Assembly (NCBI RefSeq): GCF_015832195.1
Contig: NC_052044.1
Location: forward strand, 1,999,147 to 2,063,146
DNA: 64,000 bases
Source: Motacilla alba alba
Taxonomy: Eukaryota; Chordata; Aves; Passeriformes; Motacillidae
Direction of reading: 5' to 3'
Shown: piece after piece, positions 12,935-24,700 of the stretch
Layout of the letters: the number at the start of each line of letters is the position of its first letter
Numbering within the stretch: position 1 is the first letter of the stretch
The notes under the pieces: generated by a model
What the model was told of the DNA's origin: nothing
The model's database searches: none
What the model saw: the letters and a program-made list of their open reading frames with translations, nothing else
Program-made: the position numbers and the translations under genes

Positions 12935-13280
12935 TTTACAGCCAACATCTTCTTTTTAATTCCGACACCCGCAAAATAGCAGCTGAAATAACCCTGCTGC
13001 ATGTCAGCTGCTGATGGAAGGAGATTAAATATTAAAGCCAGTGCTGTGGCTTTAACTCATTCCATTTTTTTCCCTACTTTCCCCCCCTCCTCTCCCCCTC
13101 TGCTTCCCCTCTCCGTGTAAAATGACATGATTTAGAACCCAAGTGCCAGACTCAGCCTCTGGGTTTCGGCGTTTGGAAATGTGTGCAGAAAGATATATTG
13201 TGTCTGTGAGCATTTCTGCGCAGGGAAGGAGAGAGCTCCCGAGCTGTGAGCCCACATAAAGATGTTAAATAGAGCTGTAA
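12935..13280. other. AT-rich island, possible conserved non-coding element
   Basis: Low-GC non-repetitive block with stretches such as gaaagatatattgtgtctgt near 13187. No coding frame with splice sites is seen. Confidence 0.3.
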
Positions 13281-14175
13281 CGCGCGCCCGACGCACGGAA
13301 AGTGCCGGGGAAAAAAAAAATTAAGGGAAAAAAAAAATCCGGCAATGAAGGAAAATGAAAGATTAAAATAAACCTGGCGTTGGCGAGGCCGGGCTGGGGC
13401 TGGTGGGAGAGCCACGACCCTGCTCTGCACCTCCCGCTCTTCCCTCCCTGACCTAAAAATCACATTTATTTAGCACAAAACGGAGCGGGAGAATTGGGAA
13501 CGTTCTTCTTTTTCATTTTCCCCCACCCCCGTCTCAGGTGCTCAGATTTCCGACGCCGCCCGCCTGCTAAATATTCATCCCAACCGCGCACGAAACCCGG
13601 GTTTATTTCCCTCGCTTCGCCCCATCCCAGCAGGGTCCCACCGCGAGCAGCCCCGTTCCATAACCCCAGGGATTTTGGGGCCAAACCCATGGAAAACGGG
13701 GGTGTCCCCTCCCCTGCAGGGCCCCTCGGCCGCCGCGTTCCGGGGCGCTGCGGGACCGGCGCCGCCCAATTCCCCAGTTCCCCAATTCCTTTGTTCTGAG
13801 CGTTTCGGGGTCGCCGGGATCTGTGCAAGCTCCTCGGACAAAAAGGGTTTGTGGGAGGCTGGAGCAGAGCAGCGGGGAGGAAAAACTGCCCAGATCAGGC
13901 AGATTTTGGCCGAGCTGTCTAGAAGTTTTATTTCGGGTTTATTTAGGGTTTGGTTACGGAGCGGAGCTGGGGGAGACGAGGCCCGGTCTGTTCCTGGAGT
14001 TCCACGGGCAAAAACCTCTTGGCTCTTCTCCCGCCAGCTCCGATTTCTCTGAATTTGATCCCAAATCGCGAGCGACCAGCACAGCACCTTGGGAGCTCTG
14101 AAGGACGCTCGGTGTGACCCCCTTGTCCTTGAGCCCAGGGAAGAGGGGCTGCGGTGGGCGGGCTCCAGGTCCTGG

Positions 14176-14368
14176 TGTCCCCTGCCACCGAGGGATTGTC
14201 CCCTGCCACCAAGGGATCGTTCCCTGCCACCGAGGGCAGGGATTGTCCCCTGCCACCGAGGGATCGTTCCCTGCCACCAAGGGATTGTCCCCTGCCACCG
14301 AGGGCAGGGATTGTCCCCTGCCACCGAGGGGAGGGATTGTCCCCTGCCACCGAGGGATTGTCCCCCCC
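14176..14368. repeat. Minisatellite, ~21-29-bp unit (cctgccaccgagggattgtcc)
   Basis: About nine copies of CCCTGCCACCGAGGGATTGT, some with an inserted GGCAGGGA. Confidence 0.93.
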
Positions 14369-15105
14369 TGTGCTGAGCTGGAAAACGCAGATTTATTTGC
14401 TAAACCAGCAGAGCCATCAATAAACCCGTGGAAAGGCCCCCGGTGGGTGTCACGCTCGAGCAGCCCCCAGGAGCAGGTGGCTCTGGGTGGGTTTGGGCTG
14501 GGGTGCCTGGGAGAGGGAGGGAAGGAAGGGGACGGGGCAGGAATGCGCCGCTGCTCTGCCGCTGCTCTGCCGCTGCTCTGCTGCTGCCGCTGCAGGCGCT
14601 GCGGAGCCCCGGCCCGTTTGTCGCAGTCTATTAGGAGAGACGCAATCCATCCTGAGCTTTACGGGGCTGTGCTTTAACCCCGTCCCTGCCTCTGCTCAGC
14701 CCTCCCTCCCGCCTTTGTCTGCCTTTCCCGGCCCCAGAGCCGGCCCCGAAGCCCTCCCGTGGGGTTTGGACCCTCCCTGCGGGGTGGGCTCGGTGCTGCA
14801 GCTCTCCCCGCAGGTGGGGTTTCGGGGGGGGGAGATGCTCCCCTCCCTCCCTCCATAGGAACTCTGGAGCTCAATCTCCAGGCCGGGGCCGGCTCTGCCT
14901 CACCCCACGCAGGAAGAGTTGCCCCAGTTGCACCAAATTCCCCCCTTCCTCAGCCAGCAATGGAGTGGGAATTTTGGGATTCAGAATTTCCGTGCATTTC
15001 CATCAGCTGCAGCCACTGCCTCGATCCATCACCTGAAACCCAGATTATAAAAAAATCCTTGCCCCCCATCCTGCAGAAGCCCTGATAGAGGCTTTTCCCT
15101 TTAGC

Positions 15106-15606
15106 CCCCTGCTCCCACAGCCTGTCCTGTGCTCCCACAGCCCCATCCCCTGCTCCCACACCCTGTCCCTGCTCCCACAGCCCCATCCCCTGCTCCCACA
15201 GCCTGTCCCTGCTCCCACAGCCCTGTCCTGTGCTCCCACAGCCCCATCCCTGCTCCCACAGCCCTGTCCTGTGCTCCCACAGCCCCATCCCTGCTCCCAC
15301 AGCCCCATCCCCTTCTCCCACAGCCCCATCCCTGCTCCCACAGCCCCATCCCCTGCTCCCACAGCCCCATCCCCTTCTCCCACAGCCCCATCCCCTTCTC
15401 CCACAGCCTGTCCCTGCTCCCACAGCCCCATCCTTGCTCCCACAGCCCTGTCCTGTGCTCCCACAGCCCCATCCTTGCTCCCACAGCCCCATCCCCTTCT
15501 CCCACAGCCCCATCCCTGCTCCCACAGCCTGTCCCTGCTCCCACAGCCCCATCCCCTGCTCCCACAGCCCCATCCCTGCTCCCACAGCCCCATCCCCTTC
15601 TCCCAC
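15106..15606. repeat. Acceptor-like minisatellite, ~20-bp unit (ccccatccctgctcccacag), just upstream of an ATF7 exon
   Basis: About 24 copies of CCCCATCCCTGCTCCCACAG with TGTCCTGTGCTCC and CTTCTCC variants. Every unit is a pyrimidine run ending in CACAG, i.e. the consensus of a 3' splice site on the + strand, the strand of ATF7. The array ends about 115 bases before the true acceptor at 15722. Confidence 0.93.
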
Positions 15607-15722
15607 CCCCGGATCCCCCCAGCCATCTCCTCCAGCCGCCTCTCCCCCCACAGCCGGCGCAGGACGGGCCCGTAAAACACAGAACGCATTTATTCCCCAT
15701 TTTGTAAATGGTTTCATTTCAG

Positions 15723-18700
15723 AGGTTCACAAACGAGGACCACCTGGCGGTTCATAAACACAAGCACGAGATGACATTGAAATTCGGCCCCGCTCGCACC
15801 GACTCCGTCATCATCGCAGGTATGTGCCCGGCCAGCGCCCGCAAGATTGATGCCAGGGACCAGATGCACTGCAAAACCCATAAAACCTCCTGTGATCTGC
15901 ATTTAATCAGGGGGAAAGGAAAGCCAGAGGCTTCCAAGTTTTTTCTTTTTTTTATGGTAGTATCAGGTTTTGTGGGGGTTTGGGGTTTTTTTTTAATTTT
16001 TTTTTTTTAAGCTCTTGCCCTTATTTATTAAAGGCTGGAGGATTTATGGCCAGAAGGGCTTTCACGTCTCTGCGTGTGCTTTGAGGACGATGAACCAAAC
16101 CTGACAGAGCAGCTTCCCCTCTCAGCCCAGGTGTCGATTTTCCCGAGCTTTTAGGAAGCTGCAGTTAATAAATTAAAGCCCCATGAGCTCTGCAGAGCCC
16201 CAGCGAGGAGCTCCCACAGCACCTGGGCAATGCAGCCTCTGTAAAATGAGGGGAGCCCAAACCCCACAGATCTCAGAGCAGGGAGACCCCCCAGAGTCCC
16301 TCCTGTCCCTCTGTGTCCCTGCTGGGTGACCAGGCTGTTCTGAGAGCGAGGACAGGGACGCCCTTCCTCCCTCCTGGAGGCGTTTTTGGGGAAAACAGAG
16401 CTGCTGCAGGAGCCTGGCACCTCCTTCCCCGTTCATCTCCATCCCAGATTGTCCATGATCAGTCCAGGACCAGCTAAACCCCCCAAAAATCAGTTTATCC
16501 ATGGTCAGTCCAGGACCAGCTAAACCTCCCAAAAATCAGTGTATCCATGGCCGGTCCAGGACCAGCTAAACCTCCCAAAAATCAGTGTATCCATGATCAG
16601 TCCAGGGCCAGCTAAACCCCCCAAAAATCAGTTTATCCATGGCCAGTCCAGGATCAGCTAAACCCCCCAAACCAGCGCAGGCCCCGTGTGTCTGACACAG
16701 ACAGGGGCTGTGAGGGCTGTAAAACCCTGCTGGCTTTGAGCAGTAAAATCTGGGCCCATTATTGCCTGAAATTCCGTTTATCCCAGGTTTTTCTGAGCCA
16801 CCATTTTGTCTCTGGGATTTTTTGGGACCATTTTGTCTCTGGGATTTTTTGGGATCATTTTGTCTCTGGAATTTTTTTTTGGGGACCATTTTGTCTCTGG
16901 GATTTTTTGGGACCATTTTGTCTCTGGGAATTGTTGCTCCCTCCCTGCCTCCCGAGGCCGCGTGGCAGGAGCAGGACCTGGCCCAGGTGGATCACAGAGA
17001 TCCCTTCTCCTGGGAGGGAGAGGGATTTTTATGGGAACGGGCACTTGTGGGGCAGGACAGGAGCGCGGAGGCTCCAGGCTTTGTTTTCACACCCTGGAAA
17101 TGTCTGCAGCAGCTCGGGAGGGCAATGCTGAGCAGGAACGATCCCAAAGGAGCCCTGGGAGCTGTTAAAGCCGGCGCAAACAGCCTCCTGCGGAGAGATT
17201 GGGATGATGAAGTTCCTGATTTTATGGGCTGGGATCTGGGGGGCAGCAAAGGGTGCCCAGAGGAGGATTTGCTTCAGTGGCAAACCCAGCAGAGGGAGGG
17301 TTTGGGGTCGGGCTGAATCATCCCGGGATGCTCTTTGTGCTGGAAAATCCCGGTGTTTTCCTGCGGGATGGAGCTCGGTGTGATTCCCGAGGGAGTGGGA
17401 GGCTGGCTGCAGCAGGGAGGGTCCTGGGGCTGTCGTGGGCTGGGTGAGGGCCAGAGAGGCCAGGGCCTGTTCATGGGTCCCACGGGGAGGGCTGGGGACA
17501 GCGGGGCTGGGGGCGAGCCCAGGAGTCGCTCTGGGGCTCAGAGCTGGCACGGGGAGGGAGAATTCCCGGGAATCACTGTGGGGTTCAGAGCTGGCACGGG
17601 GAGGGAGAATTCCCGGGAATCGCTCTGGGGTTCAGAGCTGGCACAGGGAGAGGAGAAATCCCAGGGAATCGCTGTGGGACTGGGAGCTGGCACAGGGAGA
17701 GGAGAATTCCCTGGAATCGCTCTGGGGTTCAGAGCTGGCACAGGGAGAGGAGAAATCCCAGGGAATCGCTGTGGGACTGGGAGCTGGCACAGGGAGAGGA
17801 GAATTCCCTGGAATCGCTTTGGGGTTCAGAGCTGGCACAGGGAGAGGAGAAATCCCAGGGAATCACTCTGGGGTTCAGAGCTGGCACGGGGAGGGGAGAA
17901 TTCCCAGGGAATCACTTTGGGATTGGGAGCTGGCACCGGGAAGGCAGGGAGCATTCCCAGGGAATTGCTGTGGGTTTGGGAGCTGGCACAGGGAGGGGAG
18001 AGGCTCTGCCCGGCCCTGGGGCTGCTCTCCCCTCTCATCACTCCCTGTGTTCATGATTTCAGGGAGATCCCCCTCCCGCTTTTCCCTCCTTGTCCAGCTG
18101 AGGACGGGGCAGACCCCCGGGGTGGGAGGGACGGGAATCCCACAGCCAGGAATTCACAGAAATCCTCTCCCTCCAGGGATTATTCCCTTCAACACCAGAG
18201 AAACAAAACCAGCACGAAGTGATTGTCCCCGTTCCACAGTGTCACTGGCTGTCCCCAGGGTGACCCCCACGTTCCCCGGGGCTCCCCAGTGGAGGACTGG
18301 GGTGGTAAAATGGGTTTTTTTTGCTCTCCCTGACCAATTCTCGGTGTTCCAACCCGAACCAGATCAGACCCCGACCCCGACGCGGTTCCTGAAGAACTGT
18401 GAGGAGGTGGGACTCTTCAACGAGCTGGCCAGCTCCTTCGAGCACGAGTTCAAGAAAGCTGCTGAGGATGATGAGAAAAAGGCAAGAGGCTGTGGCTGCA
18501 CTGGGAAGACCGGGAGGGACTGGGGACTGCTTCTGTGGAAGGCCCTGGGGTAGAATTTGCTGGCGTGGGGGGTCTTGTTTTTGTAGCTCGGGTGACTTTG
18601 GCTGCTTTCCCCGCTGATCCTGGCCTGCAGAGAGCAGCTTTAATGGTTTATTATTCCTTTGGCTTTGCACTTCGAAAAAAGGGGGGGAAATAGAGAGGGG

Positions 18701-21700
18701 GAGTACCCAAAATACCTGACAGCTCACGAAGGGGCTGCAGGACCTGGGGTGGGAGCAGGACCCCCTCGGGAGCCTCCTCGGGGCCGAGATCCGGCAGGAT
18801 CGTGCCTTGGAGGGGCAGGCACGGGGGGGCACCGGGGCGTTCATCCCAGCGCGTCTGGAGCCGGCAGCTCGGTGGAAAAGAGCAGCTTTCGCTAACAAAG
18901 AGCTCTCCGCTCCGCCAGCGCCATCGATCCAGGCTGCCCCCGCAGCCCGGCGAGCGCCAGGGGCTGAAGGACAACGGGATCTCATCAGAAAGCAGCTAAT
19001 TAAGGACATTTCCAGCCCCCGCCCCTCCCCGCTCGCCGGGCGGGAGCAGCAGCAGATGCGTGCCGGGCGCTCAGCCTGGCACATACATTTACTAAATTGA
19101 TCTATGGCCGTGCATACGCTCGCAGTCAGCGGCGCTGCTCGGAAATAAACTGCGGGAGCCGAGCCGCGTAAATCTTCCCGAGATGGGGAACGGAGGAATT
19201 CAGAATTAAAACTGAAACCTGCCTTCCCAGCCGCTCCCCCCCTCGCCAATAACAGGCTCTTTAAACCGAAATTGATCTCTCTCATTGGTATGCGGCTGCG
19301 GCAAAGGCTCCTGCCCTTTGTTCTGGAGCGGGGAAGGGAGGCAGGAGCAGCCGGGAATGGGGAGCAGGAGGGGATGGGGAGCAGGAGCAGGCAGGGATGG
19401 AGAGCAGGAAGGGATGGAGAGCAGGAGCAGCCGGGAATGGGGAACAGGAGGGGATGGGGAGCAGGAGCAGGCAGGGATGGGGAGCAGGAGCAGGGAGGGA
19501 TGGAGAGCAGGAGCAGGCAGGGATGGGGAGCAGGAAGGGATGGAGAGCAGGAGCAGCCGGGAATGGGGAACAGGAGGGGATGGGGAGCAGGAGCAGGCAG
19601 GGATGGGGAGCAGGAGCAGGGAGGGATGGAGAGCAGGAGCAGGCAGGGATGGGGAGCAGGAGCAGGGAGGGATGGAGAGCAGGAGCAGGTAGGGATGGGG
19701 AGCAGGAGCAGGAGGGGATGGGGAGCAGGAGCAGGCAGGGATGGGGAGCAGGAGCAGGTAGGGATGGGGAGCAGGAACAGCCAGGGATGGGGAGCAGGAA
19801 TAGGCAGGGATGGAAGCAGGAGCAGGAGGGGATGGGGAGCAGGAACAGCCAGGGATGGGGAGCAGGAGGGGATGGGGAGCAGCAGGGGATGGGGAGCAGG
19901 AGCAGGCAGGAATGGGGAGAAGGAGCAGCTGGGGATGGGGAGCAGGAGGGGATGGGGAGCAGGAACAGCCGGGAATGGGGAGCAGGAGCAGGAGGGGATG
20001 GGGAGCAGGAGCAGCTGGGGATGGGGAGCAGGAGCAGGAGGGGATGGGGAGCAGGAGCAGCCAGCGATGGGGAGCAGGAGCAGGAGGGGATGGGGAGCAG
20101 GAGCAGCCGGGGATGGGGAGCAGGCAGGGATGGGGAGCAGGAGCAGCCAGCGATGGGGAGCAGGAGCAGGAGGGGATGGGGAGCAGGAGGGGATGGGGAG
20201 CAGGAGCAGCCCAGGATGTTCACCCACAGAACTGTCGAGCAGCCCCGGGGAGCCCACCCAGCCCCGCGGCCCCGGGCTGTGCTGCCGGGACTGGCTTTAG
20301 CATGGCTCGGCCGAAATAGTCCTGAGAAATGATTCCGAACTATTCCTCACGCAGGGAGCTTGGATTTTAGGGAAGGGATTGTCCCTGCCCAGAGCCCCTG
20401 TCCGGGCGAGGTCAGCTGGGCACTCCCTGGCCGGGCTGAGCTCCCAGCATCCAGTTTTGTGTTTGTCCTCCCTTTTGCGAGGGTGGTCTCGCTCCAGCGC
20501 CGTTAATTAAAACCACGGGCGCAGCGGGAGCTTCCCCGGAGGCGCTTTAAGCGGCTGGAGCGTTGCTGCATGTTAATCCCGGCTCCTTTGTGATCCCCGC
20601 AGCAGCGGCCGTGCTTGGAAAGGGCAGGTAAATGGTTATTGCTGCACCTACCGCGGGCAAACCCGCCCGGGGGAGCCACGGGGGGCTGGAGCTGTGCGCA
20701 CTCTGAAATACCCAAACCCGGGGCTGGAGCTCTGAAATACCCAAACCCGGGGCTGGAGCTCTGAAATACCCAAACCCAGGGGCTGGAGCTCTGAAATACC
20801 CAAACCCGGGGCTGGAGCTGTGTGCACTCTGAAATGCCCAAACCCAGGGGCTGGAGCTGTGTGCACTCTGAAATGCCCAAACCCAGGGGCTGGAGCTCTG
20901 AAATACCCCAAAAGGAGGGGCTGGAGCTGCATTTCCCCCTAAAACACCCGAATATGAGGGGCTGGATGGATGGATGGATGGAGCAGAGAGGGATGGAGCA
21001 GGGATGGTGGGATGGATGGATGGAACAGGGATGGATGGCGGATGGATGGATGGAGCAGGGATGGCAGGATGGATGGATGGATGGATGGAGGGATGGATGG
21101 ACAGGGAGCAGGGAGGGATGGAGAACAGGCTGGACAAGCAGCTGTCAGGGCTGGGTTAGGGACACTTTCCCCTGCCTGGACAGGTGATTTGCTGGTCTGG
21201 AGCAGCATCCTTGCCCTGCCACGCCCTCCCTGCAGGTCTGGGGTGGGGACAGCTGAGCCCTCAGTTCAGCTGTGCCCTGGCCTCGCTGTCCCCCTGCCCT
21301 TCCCCATCCCCTGCGTGTCACTGACTGGTTCCACTGGGCCACGTGGCTCTGCTGGATCCCAGGGTGGTGGCAAGTGGCCAAGTCCAGGCATATGGTTGGG
21401 TTTTATTTTAATGGGGCGCTCATAGATATTTAATAACTTGCATGGCTCTTTGTTTGCTTTTGATAATCGGGTAATAAAATAATTCAGGCTGATTTATACA
21501 ATGTTTTACAGCTCTTCTGTGAATGAAAGTGCCTCCTGTAACTTGCAGGCATTTGGCTTGGGTACCTGTTCTCCTTAGCAGGGCTCTTTTTATACCAAAA
21601 ATCCTAATAACAACCCGTGGAGAAGTCATGTGTGTTACTGAGAACCCACAAACTGCTGCCATCTGGGGCTGCCTGTTGTTCCTGGGCCTCCACCTCCGTT

Positions 21701-24700
21701 TGGCCAGGGCTGGAGCAGCCCCACGCTCTGCCTCGGGCTCCCAGATGCTGCTTCAGTGCAAATAAATAATAATAATAATTTGGCAAGAGCTGGGAGCCTC
21801 AGCCTCTAACTCGGGGAGCAGCGAACGTTTCACAGACAGTGCAAGATGGGGATCCCTCCCAGAGCTGTCTGTCCTTCCAGAGCTGTCTGTCCTTCCAGAG
21901 CCTTCCAGAGCTATCCCTCCCAGAGCTGTCCCTCCCGAGCTGTCTGTGCCTCCCGAGCTGACTGTCCCTTCGCCCTGCAGAGTTCGGGGGCCCTGGACAT
22001 GTCCCTGCCCTCCACCCCGGACATCAAGATCAAGGAGGAGGAGCCGGTGGAGGTGGACTCGTCCCCGCCGGACAGCCCCGCGTCCCGGCCGCGCTCGCCC
22101 CAGCACAAGGACAAGGTGGGGCTGTGCCGGGCTGCTGGGGTCCCTCTGCCCTGTGGCACCCAGCTGGGCTCCTCAAGGAGCTGGAGCCCGAGCTGGGCTT
22201 TTCTGGGGCCTGAGCTGGGCTTTTTGAGACCTGAGTTGGGCCTCTGAAGGGACAGGCACAGGGGCTTCACCCCTTTCTAAAGCACCCCAAATGGAGGGGC
22301 TGGAGCTTCTAAAACACCCCAAATGGAGGGGCTGGAGCTTCACCTCCCTCTCAAACACCCCAAATGGAGGGGCTGGAGCTTCACCTCCCTCTCAAACAGC
22401 CCAGGTGGAGGGGCTGGAGCCAATCCCCCCTCACCGTGCGCCGTGGGTGATTGCTCCCCTCAGTTTCTGTGCCTGAATCTCTGAAGCCTGCAGGAGGAAG
22501 AGCCGTGGCGCTGGTGAGGAGCTGGCAGTCAGCAGCCCCTGTTGTGTGTTCTGCCCCGCAGGAGGGCCCCTCCAAGCCCGTGATCCTCTCCACGCCCACG
22601 CCCACCATCGTGCGGCCGGGCTCGCTGCCGCTGCACCTGGGCTACGACCCCCTGCACCCCACGCTGCCGTCCCCCACCTCCGTCATCACCCAGGCCCCCC
22701 CCTCCAACAGACAGCTGGGGTGAGTACGGGGCAGGAACTCGGGAATTCCATCCCCCGGGAATTCCCTGGGCGCCAGGAGGAGCTGCCTCGGCGGGGCTGC
22801 TGGGCTGTCACGGCTGTCACGGCTGTCACGCTCCGTCTGCGGCAGCACGGCGGGGTGGAGTGCAGGAAGCAGGAACTGATTGTCCTGGAGTTAGGGAACG
22901 AGGCAGAACTCGGTGAAATGAGGCAAAACTCACCGTGGGGAGAGATGAAAGCGCTCCCTGAGCTCAGCACGGCGCTGGCTGGTGGGGAATGTGTCTGGGG
23001 CTGGAATGGCTCAGGGGTTGTGTCTGGGGTTGTGTCTGGGGCTGGAATGGCTCAGGGGTTGTGTCTGGGGTTGTGTCTGGGTCTGGGAAGGCTCGGGTTG
23101 TGTCTGGGGTTGTGTCTGGGGCTGGGAAGGCTCAGGGGTTGTGTGTGGGGTTGTGTCTGGGGCTGGGAAGGCTCAGGGGTTGTGTGTGGGGTTGTGTCTG
23201 GGGCTGGGATGGCTCAGGGGTTGTGTCTGGGGTTGTGTCTGGGGCTGGGAAGGCTCAGGGGTTGTGTGTGGGGTTGTGTCTGGGGCTGGGAAGGTTCAGG
23301 GGTTGTGTCTGGGGTTGTGTCTGGGGCTGGGAAGGCTCAGGGATTGTCTCAGGGATTGTCTCAGGCCATGTTTGGTGCCTCTGGAGTGTGACCTCCGAGC
23401 TGCTGGCCCTGCCTCGGGGGCTGTTTGCCCTGGCACGGCTCAGGACCTGCTCCTGGTTGCCCGTGGAGGCTCTGGGGGCTGTGGCTCAGAGCCTGGCCGG
23501 CCCTGCACGGGAAGGAAGGAGGCTGCCTTCAGGAGGTGCAGGTGTGGTCCTGCTGGCCCTGCCATGGGCCTGGACCATGGTGCAGGGCTGTTCTGCTGCT
23601 CTCCCAGGGCAGTGGTGCAGGGCTGTTGTTTTGCAGCTCTCCCAGGGCAGTGGTGCAGGGCTGTTGCTTTGCTGCTCTCCCAGGGCAGTGGTGCAGGGCT
23701 GTTGTTCTGCAGCTCTCCCAGGGCAGTGGTGCAGGGCTGTTGTTCTGCTGCTCTCCCAGGGCAGTGGTGCAGGGCTGTTGTTTTGCAGCTCTCCCAGGGC
23801 AGTGGTGCAGGGCTGTTGTTTTGCAGCTCTCCCAGGGCAGTGGTGCAGGGCTGTTGTTTTGCAGCTCTCCCAGGGCAGTGGTGCAGGGCTGTTGTTCTGC
23901 TGCTCTCCCAGGGCAGTGGTGCAGGGCTGTTGCTTTGCTGCTCTCCCAGGGCAGTGGTGCAGGGCTGTTGTTCTGCAGCTCTCCCAGGGCAGTGGTGCAG
24001 GGCTGTTGTTCTGCAGCTCTCCCAGGGCAGTGGTGCAGGGCTGTTGTTTTGCAGGTCTCCCAGCGGCTCCCTCCCGCTCGTCGTGCAGCTCGCCAACGGC
24101 CAGACCATGCCCGTGCTGCCCGGCCCCCCCGTGCAGATGCCTTCTGTCATTTCGGTGAGAGAAGCTTCTGGAGCTGCCTGCCCTGCCCTGCCCTGCCCGC
24201 ACTGTCCGTGTCTCCATTGCTCCCCTCCGAGCCCGGGGGGCTGCAGGAGGGGCAGGGGCAGCTCTGGCAGGGCAGCAGTGACAGGGCACCGCAGCAGAGG
24301 GCAGTCAGTCCCTTTGGAAAAACCCAAACCCAGCCCCGACAGATGGCTGGCACTGCCAGGCCGGGGCTGGGAGCTGCAGGATCCCGAGGAGCTGCAGTTT
24401 CCATTTGGAGCAGCCTGCTCCGAGGGCAGCCGAGCTTGCAGGGAACACGGCCGGGAGTGCTGGCCACTGCGGCCACTGCGGCCACTGCGGCCACTGCGGC
24501 CACTCAGCACCTTCCCGGAAGGGAAGGGAAGGGAAGGGAAGGGAAGGGAAGGGAAGGGAAGGGAGGGAAGGGAAGGAGCTGCCCCTTCCCTGTGCTCCGT
24601 GCTGGGTGATTCCGGCTCAGCCACCGTGGCCAGCGCCGCGGGTGACAGCAGGAGTCACGGATGGCAGGAGCTGAGGCGTTTGTCAGGATTGGCAGACGTG

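Larger units (their letters stand above)
15820..18362 (+). other. ATF7: ATF7 intron, with AT-rich start and three minisatellites
   Basis: The intron starts gtatgtgc and ends ..ccgaaccag. It begins with about 350 bases of AT-rich, non-repetitive sequence, including a T-rich run at 15986-16010, then passes into tandem arrays at 16449-16650, 16800-16930 and 17527-18000. No other exon was recognised. Confidence 0.85.
18482..21980 (+). other. ATF7: ATF7 GC-AG intron with long purine-rich arrays
   Basis: The intron begins gcaaga and ends ..ccctgcag. It carries a non-repetitive part at 18990-19270, the long GGGATGGGGAGCAGGAGCAG array, the GAAATACCC array, a GGAT array and an AT-rich island at 21395-21640. 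No further exon was recognised. Confidence 0.8.

Noticed and set aside
18242..20257. 671-codon open frame on the - strand
   Set aside because: It is a Cys/Ser/Pro repeat produced by the GGGATGGGGAGCAGGAGCAG array and overlaps an ATF7 exon on the other strand; it has no domain or splice support.
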